From the NCBI GenBank assembly GCA_016934135.1, contig JAFGTK010000030.1, forward strand, positions 1 to 10,366: 10,366 bases of DNA, written 5' to 3'. The notes below the pieces were generated by a model. It was not told the origin of the DNA, searched no databases, and worked only from the letters and a program-made list of their open reading frames with translations. This document shows positions 1 through 6,690 of the stretch, one piece after another (the first letter of the stretch is position 1; each line of letters starts with the position of its first letter). Made by a program: the position numbers and the translations under genes. This stretch comes from Deltaproteobacteria bacterium. GTDB taxonomy: Bacteria; Desulfobacterota; Desulfomonilia; UBA1062.

Positions 1-8
1 CTATTTGA

Positions 9-30
9 AGTATAAAGGGAGTATAAAGGG
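9..30. repeat. Tandem 11-bp direct repeat
   Basis: Two perfect adjacent copies of AGTATAAAGGG lie at 9-19 and 20-30, followed directly by GGACGTTTCC. The copies sit at the left edge of the window, so the array may extend further left. The wording loosely resembles AT/GGGG-rich flanks of REP-associated or IS200-like elements seen in related genomes, but no transposase is visible and this resemblance is from memory only. The repeat itself is certain; its meaning is not. Confidence 0.6.
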
Positions 31-50
31 GACGTTTCCAAGTAAAAGAA

Positions 51-59
51 TGGTACAAT
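51..59 (+). promoter_or_regulatory. Possible extended -10 promoter for the CPBP protease gene
   Basis: TG at 51-52, one base, then TACAAT at 54-59 gives an extended -10 element (5 of 6 matches to TATAAT). There is no convincing -35 hexamer 16-18 bases upstream, which is acceptable for extended -10 promoters. Transcription would start near 66 and leave a leader of about 50 bases before the ATG at 117. It is a motif match only. Confidence 0.35.
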
Positions 60-116
60 CCCTTTTTTCTTTCTAATTTTGAGAATATGGAATCAGGAGA
101 CAGGCGGGGCTGAGAA

Positions 117-920
117 ATGAAGGCAGATAAAAACAGAAGGATGAAGACATCCCTTCTGCTCTTTTTTCTTTTCTGCTACGGACAAATATGGCTTTTGTAT
201 GGTTTGTACAAAGGCCTAGGCATTTCTTTTTCAATGAATCCAGGGCAAGTTGGAGGTATATTATACCTTGCCGGTGCTGCCGCTCCGCTGATCGCTGCCA
301 TTCTCGTGACTGCCATTGCCGGAGGAAAACAAGGGATCTTTGATTTATTCAAACGTTCCTTTTGCTGGAGGTTTTCTCCGGCATGGTATCTGGCTGCTGT
401 GGCGATTCCCCTGGCTGTCACTGCAGTGAGCACTCTGGCCGCAATCGGCTTCAATGATGCCAGGGTCCCGGATAGATGGTTTTCCCCGGTATTTGGTGGC
501 GGCTTTCTTGTTTTCTTTCTCATCTATGACGGTCTGGGTGAGGAGATCGGCTGGAGAGGTTTTGCATTACCAAGGCTTCAAACCCTTTTGGGGCCGCTGG
601 GAGCAAGTATTGCACTGGGATGTATCTGGTCGCTCTGGCACTTGCCGTTGTTCTTTATGGAGGGGTCCTTCCAATACGGAAAATCCATCTTTGTATATAT
701 CTATCTGCTCACATGCTGGTCTGTTGTCATAACGATGCTCGTCAACAGGGCTAGAGGCAGTGTACTGGTTGCAATCCTTTTTCATGAATCCGCCAACTTT
801 ATTGCATTTACCGTGAACTGTCCACAGATGTACTATGGTCTGGTCACGTGGGGACTTGCCGCGGCTGTCTCTATGGTTTTCCTTCAAAAGTCAGGGCAAA
901 TGGCACAAATGAAAACCTGA
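117..920 (+). CDS. CPBP family intramembrane glutamic metalloprotease (CAAX protease/Abi family)
   Basis: This is a polytopic inner-membrane protein of 267 residues, the usual length for the family. Hydrophobic segments run through most of the chain, starting near residues 11-31 and 46-68. All diagnostic motifs are present: Glu-Glu-x-x-x-Arg at E142, E143 and R147 (EEIGWR); the second motif with H175 in WHLPLFF; and a third with H223 and N227 (HESAN). In characterised relatives such as Rce1 these glutamates and histidines form the active site and cleave substrates within or next to the membrane. Bacterial members serve in bacteriocin maturation or immunity, or in unknown processing. No bacteriocin or peptide gene is visible beside it, so the substrate is unknown. 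The ATG at 117 follows a GGGG stretch about 7 bases upstream. The alternative ATG at 141 has AGAAGG directly abutting it, which is too close for a ribosome site. The gene's 3' end runs into an antisense gene relic. Confidence 0.92.
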   Translation: MKADKNRRMKTSLLLFFLFCYGQIWLLYGLYKGLGISFSMNPGQVGGILYLAGAAAPLIAAILVTAIAGGKQGIFDLFKRSFCWRFSPAWYLAAVAIPLAVTAVSTLAAIGFNDARVPDRWFSPVFGGGFLVFFLIYDGLGEEIGWRGFALPRLQTLLGPLGASIALGCIWSLWHLPLFFMEGSFQYGKSIFVYIYLLTCWSVVITMLVNRARGSVLVAILFHESANFIAFTVNCPQMYYGLVTWGLAAAVSMVFLQKSGQMAQMKT

Positions 921-1059
921 TTTCTTTAAGAATCTTTCTTAAGGTATTCCTTCTGGTCGAAATGTTCTCAATGAAGTCCAGATCATACGACTGGAATTTA
1001 TTTTCTGTATAGATCGAGACGCAGGCTCCGCCAGAGAATAAATAACGGGCGACCCCATA
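915..1059 (-). pseudogene. Relic of a nucleotidyltransferase-like gene (N-terminal part only)
   Basis: Read on the minus strand in one frame from about 1059 to 915, the sequence gives a coherent stretch of about 48 codons. It contains YLFSGGACVSIYT, then QSYDLDFIEN, then a basic helix ending KILKEI. The Gly-Gly followed after a short span by Asp-Leu-Asp matches the GG...DxD signature of the nucleotidyltransferase fold (the AbiEii-like or minimal-NTase group found in toxin-antitoxin systems). A TAA stands just upstream at 1060-1062 with no start codon or ribosome site. Homology-like sequence stops where the CPBP stop codon lies, so both ends are lost. I read it as a decayed fragment. The family is assigned from motif resemblance only. 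Confidence 0.55.
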
Positions 1060-1063
1060 TTAG

Positions 1064-1153
1064 TACAGGTCTCTCGAAGAGGGCCAGCGTGTATCCTTTG
1101 AGATAACTGCCGGTACGAAGGGCCCCCAGGCTTCCAACGTCTACAAAGCCTAA
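1064..1153 (+). pseudogene. 3' fragment of a cold-shock protein (CspA family) gene
   Basis: On the plus strand the codons ending at the TAA of 1151-1153 read SLEEGQRVSFEITAGTKG, then PQASNVYKA. This is the unmistakable C-terminal end of a CspA-type cold-shock domain (family pattern S-L-x-E-G-Q-x-V-x-F-E, then K-G-P-Q-A-x-N-V). An in-frame TAG at 1061-1063 precedes it, and the first ~40 residues, including the RNA-binding RNP1 and RNP2 motifs, are absent. The region upstream is instead the antisense nucleotidyltransferase relic, so a deletion or rearrangement joined two unrelated gene ends near position 1060. The fragment cannot encode a working cold-shock protein. Confidence 0.8.
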
Positions 1154-1160
1154 ACAACCC

Positions 1161-1197
1161 AAAGGGGGCTGGGATTCCTGCCCCCCTTTCTCTTTTA
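1161..1197 (+). terminator. Rho-independent terminator, probably of the former cold-shock gene; may work in both directions
   Basis: AAAGGGGGC (1161-1169) pairs with GCCCCCCTTT (1180-1189, one extra C) around a 10-base loop. On the plus strand it is followed by TCTCTTTT. It lies 8 bases after the cold-shock fragment's stop codon, as expected for that gene's own terminator. On the minus strand it lies about 45 bases beyond the stop of the giant secreted protein gene and could end that transcript too, although its T-run there is weaker (CCCTTTGGGTTGTTT). Confidence 0.75.
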
Positions 1198-1233
1198 AAC
1201 CGATTTAAAATTCAACAGCAGCCCACTTTTTTC

Positions 1234-4200
1234 TTACTCGCTGATCAGGCTGGATATGAAGCAGCCGCCACCGCCGCCACCGCCGACAAAGCCGAAAACG
1301 CCACCGTCATCATCTGTTTCACCTGTTGCAATAAGCACCATCGGGGCACCTGGGTCTACTACCCTGCCGTTTTTTATCAGGTCGTGATCGCCCCTGCCTC
1401 CGTCCGTGAAATTCAGGGTGATCACATTGGCGTTGATCTGAGCGCCGGTGATACCATCATAGTCAAATTCATACCATGACGCTGCAACTGATGGCTGCGG
1501 GCCGTACTTCCAGTAGCTTTCCGGCGCTGCACCTGCAGGCAGGTAAAGTTTAACTGTCGCGCCGTCGCCGGCAAGGCCGCTGATTACAAAGGAAAAGAAG
1601 CCGTAAGGGTGATCAACGCTGGCCGGCGGCTTTACCGGAGAGGGATTATCCGTGGCAGTGACATCCTCCAGAATAAAGTCACTGGTGGTTGCAATGGTTA
1701 CATAATGTAAATTATCGTAGGTGTGCAGGGAGGCCACGTTCTCCTGTTCCCAGTCGGCGATACCATCGCCATTGCCGTCATAGGTTCCATCGGAACCTGC
1801 TTCCCCCATTTCTTCACTATCCGGGACGCCGTCGCTGTCCGCGTCTGCATCAACAGGAGTGCCTGCCTCGAGGTCGGCAATATAGGTCTGATGTCCATCG
1901 GTTTCCACGACCAGCTTGGCGGCAATGCCTGTGTCCGCATAAGCCGCTTCATCCGGGCGGACACAGACCGCAGTGGTCTCCCCCGGGGCCAGCGTCATGC
2001 CAATTGCAAAGTCACTGTGACAGGTGAGGTCCAGCACCCAGTGCGACGGATCATCACTTACGATCCGGACATCGCGGATTTCCAGCGGACTTCCACCCAG
2101 GTTCGTCAGATAGAATGTGCGCCAGTCTTTGATGCTGGGATGTTCATAGAGAAGAGGCATCCAGTCAATCAGACCGAATCTCCATCTCAATGGGGATAAG
2201 CTGAGAAATCCCTCAGCAGGAAATACCTGTCTGGCATAAATAAGTTTGCCCGACCCATTTCCACAGATGGCATGCACAGTACCAGTATTGTCTATGGCCA
2301 AGGCGCAGTTGTTCATGTCGTTACCGATTACCTCGGTAGAATGTGTCCAAACATCATCTATCGGGTCTGCAAATACTGGTGTTAATGAAAATTCTTCGCG
2401 GTTGAGTACTACATACCTCGCCTGGTCATTATTTGAGAAAACCAGGTGCCTACGTAAATAATTATCAGTGTTCATAACCGTATCAATAACATTGGAATCA
2501 CAAAATTCTGGAATGTAGGAAAACCCATCCTCTTCGGTCACTAAATTAGGAGGATCGAAATCTTTTTGTAAATCTACAGATGTTACATTAATGGCTTGAT
2601 TCGGAAGCTTCCCGATTAACGAAAATGATTCGTACAAACCCAAATGACCTACCCAGTCGAGTCGTAGAGGAATGCCTCGATGAGTGGTAGTATAGCGTGT
2701 CCATTCAGGAAGCGTTGTCGGAATCAGTGGCGGGTAAAAGCTCGGGTAGGAGAAACTGGCGGTGCCGTCTTCGTCGGTAAAGGCTACCAGCGGCAGACCG
2801 CTGGAGTCAAATGCAAGCGCTGTGGCCTTGCCATAGTCGGAATCATCAGACCACCAGGGTTCACCGGTGGAATCTTCATGCAGATTATTCATCACTATCC
2901 ATGGTTGGTCCGGGGCCGGCTTGACCGCAACGGCCAATGAATGCAACCCAAGCCAGTCATCATTATCATATACACGATAACTGATGGTCGGCATGTTATT
3001 CCAAAGGCTAATGGCACATTCTCCATCAGAACCATGGTATGGTGTCTCATTAGCATCAACCGCCTCCAGTTCCAGCGCGCCCGGTCCTGCGTACCAAAGA
3101 TCATTGATAGGGTTGTTGGTGGGGTATTCTGGGAAGTTGGTAACCATACATGCGTGTACACCACCATTTACCTGAACAGCGATGGCACAATCCAGAAAAC
3201 CGTTACCATCAGGCCGATCGTAGGAATCGATGATGGTCCACTTTCCATTTGAAACATCCCGCTTTTTGATATGCATTTGATCACCCTGGAAATAACAGAC
3301 ATACAGATTGCCATCACCATCAGCGCCTATATCCGCACCCCAACCGGCGCCGATATCCGTCAACGCCCAACTGGACAAGGCCGGCCGTTTGCCATCAAAC
3401 ACCGCAACAAAGGCATCACCGCCGTCATTGAATGTATTGTCATAAGACAGGTCCTCGGTGCCGTAGAGCGCTGTCGAATCGGTGTCCCCCACCACGTAGA
3501 CCCGGCTGGTGGCTTCATTGAGCGCCATGGCGGTGCCGTAGTCCTCTAAGGCCCCGCCCAGGTATGAACCATATTCAAGGCTGTCCAGTTCAAGAGACAG
3601 GCCTAGAACAAACGCATCCTTAGAACCGGCAATAGCAGCCTGATCCGCATCCGCGGAGGTCGGGAAACCGGTTGAATCGGTTTCCCCTGTCACCCAGACC
3701 CGTTCACTGTCCGGATCCACCACAATGCCATAGCCCCGGTCATCGGATTCACCGCCCAGGTAGGTTGAGTTGACAATGCTGGCGTTGCGCAGGCGGACGA
3801 CAAAGGCATCAAAATTGCCCCCCTGATACGTGGATTGATACCCGCCCTGGTCAGGATCGACCAGCTCAGGTGATGTGCATGAAGGGCATGGATAGGTGGA
3901 ATTGGTTCTGCCTACCACATAGACGTCCACATCATAACTGTCGGCCAGGGGCATGATGCCCAGGGCACTGGCCATGTCCTGGCCTTCGCCGCCGATATAG
4001 GTGCCCGAATGCAGAAAACCCAGATTACCAAATAAGCGCACGTAAAATGCATCTGATTCCGCGCCATTTCGACTGTAAAACAAACCTGGAATGGTATTGG
4101 AACTGGTCCAGCCCACCAGCAGGACATCACCGGTGCCCGGATGAATCAGCATGGCCTGCCCGCGGGTATCTGTGGCCGGCTCATCCCAGCCGGTGCCTCC

Positions 4201-5547
4201 GAAATAGGAGGCCTGTCCAAGGGTTTGCAGATTTGGACTGAAATAGGCAACAAAGACGTCGGTACCGCCCTGGTTGGTTTCGAGGAAACCGTCGGTGGTG
4301 CCCGGAAAATCAGTCGAACTGGTGCGGCCGGCGATATAGACGGAACCATAGAGGTCATGATCGGCATAGCCATTGACTGCAATACTGATGCCGGTCTCTT
4401 CACCGGTACCCCCAAGGTAGGTGGCGGCCGGTGGTCCTGAGAGATCCTCATTGAGCCGTGCAACAAAGGCATCGCCATTGGTGCCGCCGGTATACTCGGA
4501 TTGATAACCGGCCCCTGCACCGGGCAGGTCAGTCCCCCGGGTTTTTCCTGCCAGGTACACTGAGCCGTCAGGGTGCAGGGCGATCGCTGCTGCGCCAAAC
4601 TCCCAGCCACTGGTGCCATAGTAGGTGGCTGCTTCGAGAGTGGTTAACCCTGCATCGAATTTTGCGACATAAACATCCTGATCATACTCAGTGTTGGTCT
4701 CCTGAACAACGCCGGCAGTGGTTGGTAAGTCGATCGAGGTAGTGTAACCGGTAATATATACGCTGCCGCTGGTCTGGTTGACTGCGATGCCATAACCTGA
4801 ATCATGACTGGTGCCGCCAAAGAAGCTGGACCGAATCAGCGGGTCAATGACAAGCGGATGCTCATGATTATAGTTGCCCACGTTAAAACCATACATCTTA
4901 CCGTTGAGTTGATAGCTGACTTTCACAGGAATGAGTTGTCCGTCTATTTCCTGGTACGCGACAGGTGGGCTGTATTCCAGATCACCTGCTGAGCTGTGCA
5001 GTTTCAGGCTGCCATCGCTTCCGATACTTAACCTGTCAACCCCTTCGACCTTGAGCCTGATCTGTTTGGGGTCAGCCCCGGGCCTGACGACGAAAATCTT
5101 TTCGGCATGCTGTATGAGGCTGCGCAGCTGATAGTCAACTCCCGGATAGACATCTTTGATACCGACCTTCTGCCAGCTGGGCAGGTTTTCCCGCCATGTC
5201 TTCGGGTCGCCACCTTTATAGTGGCTGATTCGGGTCTTGCCCGCTGCCAGACCAACAGGACAGGTATTCTTGGCATCGACAAACTGTTCGTGAATGGCCA
5301 GGACAGACTTGGAATCTGGCATGGGTAACAATAATATTTGAACCCCTGATCGTGTCAGCAGTAATGTACCGGATTGAGTCGAGGTATAATACAAAATATG
5401 ATTGTCAATTTGCCCCTGATTTTCAATGAAGGGTATCTGGATTGAACTTATTCGGGCATTATCTTTCGATATGCCTGAAAAAGCTGACGAAGGCCCGAGT
5501 AACATCACCATAGTCCCAAGCATTAACAGAAACGGCAATTTTTTCAT
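1234..5547 (-). CDS. Giant exported SBBP beta-propeller protein with TSP3-like Ca-binding, choice-of-anchor U-like and CFI-box-like C terminus
   Basis: This is an exported protein of 1437 residues. The ATG at 5547 has an AGGAGA ribosome site about 8 bases upstream. A Sec signal peptide covers residues 1-25 (MKK, hydrophobic core, cleavage near SSAFS/G). Residues ~30-235 resemble the N-terminal domain that precedes SBBP repeats (IENQGQ...; PLVIDPL). Residues ~238-717 hold about seven SBBP repeats, each with a pattern like YLGGxGxD...G...AVxxxSGxVYxxGxT. Residues ~718-1115 look like a second propeller (blades such as GADGDGNLYVCYF, AFDSSGLPLVAFTDEDG, AIDNTGTVHAICGNG). Residues ~1119-1229 form an ASH/choice-of-anchor D-like immunoglobulin fold (LTNLGGSPLEIRDV). 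An Asp-rich calcium-binding linker (DADADSDGVPDSEE; DGNGDGIADWE) lies near 1232-1265. A choice-of-anchor U-like domain covers ~1283-1405 (GDHDLIKNGRVVDPG). The chain ends in GGGGGGGCFISSLISE, a short variant of the CFI-box tail. Expected location is the cell surface or outside. Ligand and function are unknown. It stands alone, with a terminator downstream. Confidence 0.9.
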   Translation of the reverse strand: MKKLPFLLMLGTMVMLLGPSSAFSGISKDNARISSIQIPFIENQGQIDNHILYYTSTQSGTLLLTRSGVQILLLPMPDSKSVLAIHEQFVDAKNTCPVGLAAGKTRISHYKGGDPKTWRENLPSWQKVGIKDVYPGVDYQLRSLIQHAEKIFVVRPGADPKQIRLKVEGVDRLSIGSDGSLKLHSSAGDLEYSPPVAYQEIDGQLIPVKVSYQLNGKMYGFNVGNYNHEHPLVIDPLIRSSFFGGTSHDSGYGIAVNQTSGSVYITGYTTSIDLPTTAGVVQETNTEYDQDVYVAKFDAGLTTLEAATYYGTSGWEFGAAAIALHPDGSVYLAGKTRGTDLPGAGAGYQSEYTGGTNGDAFVARLNEDLSGPPAATYLGGTGEETGISIAVNGYADHDLYGSVYIAGRTSSTDFPGTTDGFLETNQGGTDVFVAYFSPNLQTLGQASYFGGTGWDEPATDTRGQAMLIHPGTGDVLLVGWTSSNTIPGLFYSRNGAESDAFYVRLFGNLGFLHSGTYIGGEGQDMASALGIMPLADSYDVDVYVVGRTNSTYPCPSCTSPELVDPDQGGYQSTYQGGNFDAFVVRLRNASIVNSTYLGGESDDRGYGIVVDPDSERVWVTGETDSTGFPTSADADQAAIAGSKDAFVLGLSLELDSLEYGSYLGGALEDYGTAMALNEATSRVYVVGDTDSTALYGTEDLSYDNTFNDGGDAFVAVFDGKRPALSSWALTDIGAGWGADIGADGDGNLYVCYFQGDQMHIKKRDVSNGKWTIIDSYDRPDGNGFLDCAIAVQVNGGVHACMVTNFPEYPTNNPINDLWYAGPGALELEAVDANETPYHGSDGECAISLWNNMPTISYRVYDNDDWLGLHSLAVAVKPAPDQPWIVMNNLHEDSTGEPWWSDDSDYGKATALAFDSSGLPLVAFTDEDGTASFSYPSFYPPLIPTTLPEWTRYTTTHRGIPLRLDWVGHLGLYESFSLIGKLPNQAINVTSVDLQKDFDPPNLVTEEDGFSYIPEFCDSNVIDTVMNTDNYLRRHLVFSNNDQARYVVLNREEFSLTPVFADPIDDVWTHSTEVIGNDMNNCALAIDNTGTVHAICGNGSGKLIYARQVFPAEGFLSLSPLRWRFGLIDWMPLLYEHPSIKDWRTFYLTNLGGSPLEIRDVRIVSDDPSHWVLDLTCHSDFAIGMTLAPGETTAVCVRPDEAAYADTGIAAKLVVETDGHQTYIADLEAGTPVDADADSDGVPDSEEMGEAGSDGTYDGNGDGIADWEQENVASLHTYDNLHYVTIATTSDFILEDVTATDNPSPVKPPASVDHPYGFFSFVISGLAGDGATVKLYLPAGAAPESYWKYGPQPSVAASWYEFDYDGITGAQINANVITLNFTDGGRGDHDLIKNGRVVDPGAPMVLIATGETDDDGGVFGFVGGGGGGGCFISSLISE

Positions 5548-5934
5548 GGCGTGTTTCTCCTAACTTGAGCGATTATTGAATAAAAAAAGTCCCCAATCTT
5601 TATAAAATACACATCTCATCTTCATCAAAATAAGAGCCGCCAACAAAAAATCAATTTGCCATGTATTTTTATCTGGTATAGAGGGATTACCTTAACTTAT
5701 TAACTTGATGAATTGATTGGGGAGAAAGAGAACATCGTATCTTTCTTTCAAGTCTTTGTTGCCCTTCAGAAATTTATCACCACATATTTTTTATTTCCGT
5801 GTTTATCACTGTTGAGGATGTAGACTTATTCTTTTTCAGAGAGTCATTTTACGTTGAGCTGAAATAAATCTTTCACGGATCATCTCAAACTCTGCTTCTT
5901 TATTCTTTTAGCTAACAGAGTGTCTTTACAAAAT
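5548..5934. other. AT-rich intergenic region upstream of the giant secreted protein gene
   Basis: No open reading frame with a plausible protein is visible. It must hold the minus-strand promoter of the giant protein gene. The best candidate I see is TTGATG, an 18-base spacer, then TATAAA on the minus strand about 60 bases before the ATG, but the match is modest and AT-rich sequence gives many such hits. The AGGAGA ribosome site lies just before 5547. A weak hairpin near 5889-5921 may end the DUF1573 transcript. Confidence 0.4.
5889..5921 (-). terminator. Weak hairpin downstream of the DUF1573 gene
   Basis: ACTCTG and CAGAGT form a 6-bp stem with a 21-base AT-rich loop, starting 14 bases after the DUF1573 stop codon. 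On the minus strand only a short TTTG follows. The position fits a terminator but the stem is short and the U-tract poor. Confidence 0.25.
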
Positions 5935-6633
5935 TTAGCGTATTACACCGAAGACATCGACGGTGAATTCAGGTGTCAGTGAGCTGTCTGTCTTTATAAA
6001 GATTTTGTCTATGTACCAGCCCTTGTCTTTTTTTGTATTATATACGGCAAGCTCATACTGAATGCCCCTGTCCAGTGTAATCTCTCTCAGGTCAAAACGG
6101 ATGTTGTCCCCCTTGCCTGTCCGGACTTCTGTTATGTGAAAGGGATTTTCCTTTGACGGGGTGAGTGTAATGGATTGTTTCAGTTCCTCAGATGCATTGC
6201 CTGTCAGGCGGATGGAGGTCGAAGAGATATCCTGCCTGGGCTTGACTTCCCCGCTTATTCTCAGCCTGATCTCGGGATTGTGCGGATCATTTGTGAGGAC
6301 AGAGGCTGCCTTGCGCATTTGTTTGCCCGCATATCCTTTTGTGTTCAGATCGATAACGATTACATCCTCGCCGCCGGGAGGAATCTGTTCCGGGAACGAA
6401 ACAGCCGTGCACCCTCAATCTGTTTTCACTTCAAGTATAGTAAGCGTTTCTGTGCCTGTGTTTCTGACAGCAAAGGTATGCTCTGCGTGCGCCCCTTCAT
6501 GAACCGGTAGAAATTCGGCTGTTGTCTCAGGGAAATACGCTTCCGGCGCGCCCGGCGTATCTGCTGCGAATGCCTGCGGCTGCAGCGCAAGGAATAAAAA
6601 GAGCATGCCGATCGTGATATATGTAGATCTCAT
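5935..6633 (-). CDS. Candidate exported selenoprotein: DUF1573-domain protein with in-frame TGA (Sec73) in a Sec-Gly-Cys-Thr motif
   Basis: Seen: from the ATG at 6633 the frame is open to TAA at 5937-5935 except for one TGA at 6415-6417 (codon 73), giving 232 residues if the TGA is read. Residues 1-23 are a Sec signal peptide (cleavage AFA/AD). Residues ~33-135 match DUF1573: HTFAVRNTGTETLTILEVKTD, split here as HTFAVRNTG and LTILEVKTD, then TGA, then GCTAV, FPEQIPPGGE, KGYAGK, VLTNDPHNPEIRLRISGEV. Known: family members have Cys-Gly-Cys-Thr at this point, so the TGA stands exactly at the first conserved Cys. The remaining ~97 residues form a second beta-rich domain. C75 is the only cysteine, so Sec73 and C75 would be the sole redox pair in the mature protein. 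A SECIS-like hairpin follows the TGA. The next ATG (6318) has no ribosome site and falls mid-domain, so a separate downstream protein is unlikely. A GGAGGG site precedes the start by 11 bases. It lies 54 bases after the foldase-like gene, probably in one operon. The alternative is a recent nonsense mutation (TGC or TGT to TGA) or a sequencing error. Confidence 0.8.
6385..6417 (-). promoter_or_regulatory. Putative bacterial SECIS element with its UGA codon
   Basis: On the minus-strand RNA the UGA (6417-6415) is followed by 10 bases and then a hairpin at 6404-6385. The arms CUGUUUC and GGAACAG pair over 7 bp (one U-G wobble), and the 6-base loop is GUUCCC. The loop opens with G, 17 bases after the UGA. 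As I recall the bacterial SECIS consensus, it needs a G in the first two loop positions and a UGA-to-loop distance of about 16-37 bases. E. coli fdhF also has 17 bases before its loop. A lower stem may form between GAGG, starting inside the UGA codon, and CCUC further down. It lies in coding sequence, so it could partly reflect protein constraints. Confidence 0.62.
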
Positions 6634-6654
6634 AGATTAAAAAACCCTCCTCGC

Positions 6655-6690
6655 ATCCGGCTTTGATCCGGATATTGCCGTGCCGGATCA
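6655..6690 (-). promoter_or_regulatory. Overlapping, mutually exclusive hairpins between the foldase and DUF1573 genes
   Basis: On the minus strand TGATCCGG (6690-6683, beginning with the foldase stop codon) is a perfect 8-bp complement of CCGGATCA (6671-6664), with an 11-base loop. The second arm can instead take part in ATCCGG/CCGGAT (6673-6668 with 6660-6655, 7-base loop). The second hairpin lies just upstream of the GGAGGG ribosome site and a run of six T. This could be a partial terminator, an RNA-stability element or a translational switch. The pairing is seen; the role is inferred. Confidence 0.4.

Noticed and set aside
924..944. AT-rich hairpin just after the CPBP stop codon, a possible terminator
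   Set aside because: The stem is AT-rich with a 3-base loop and no T-run follows. The bases are explained as codons of the antisense nucleotidyltransferase relic.
939..1157. 72-codon minus-strand ORF in the gap after the CPBP gene
   Set aside because: Its translation is basic and Pro/Ser-rich with no family features. It is out of frame with both recognisable relics (nucleotidyltransferase on minus, cold-shock on plus) that explain the same bases.
5640..5790. Short minus-strand open stretch (about 30 codons) in the intergenic region
   Set aside because: There is no start codon with a ribosome site and no recognisable family; AT-rich spacer of this length gives such runs by chance.
6688..6690. 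TGA stop of the foldase-like gene as a selenocysteine codon
   Set aside because: The protein ends at a natural position for the family, and the following bases form the intergenic hairpins and ribosome site of the next gene, not coding sequence.
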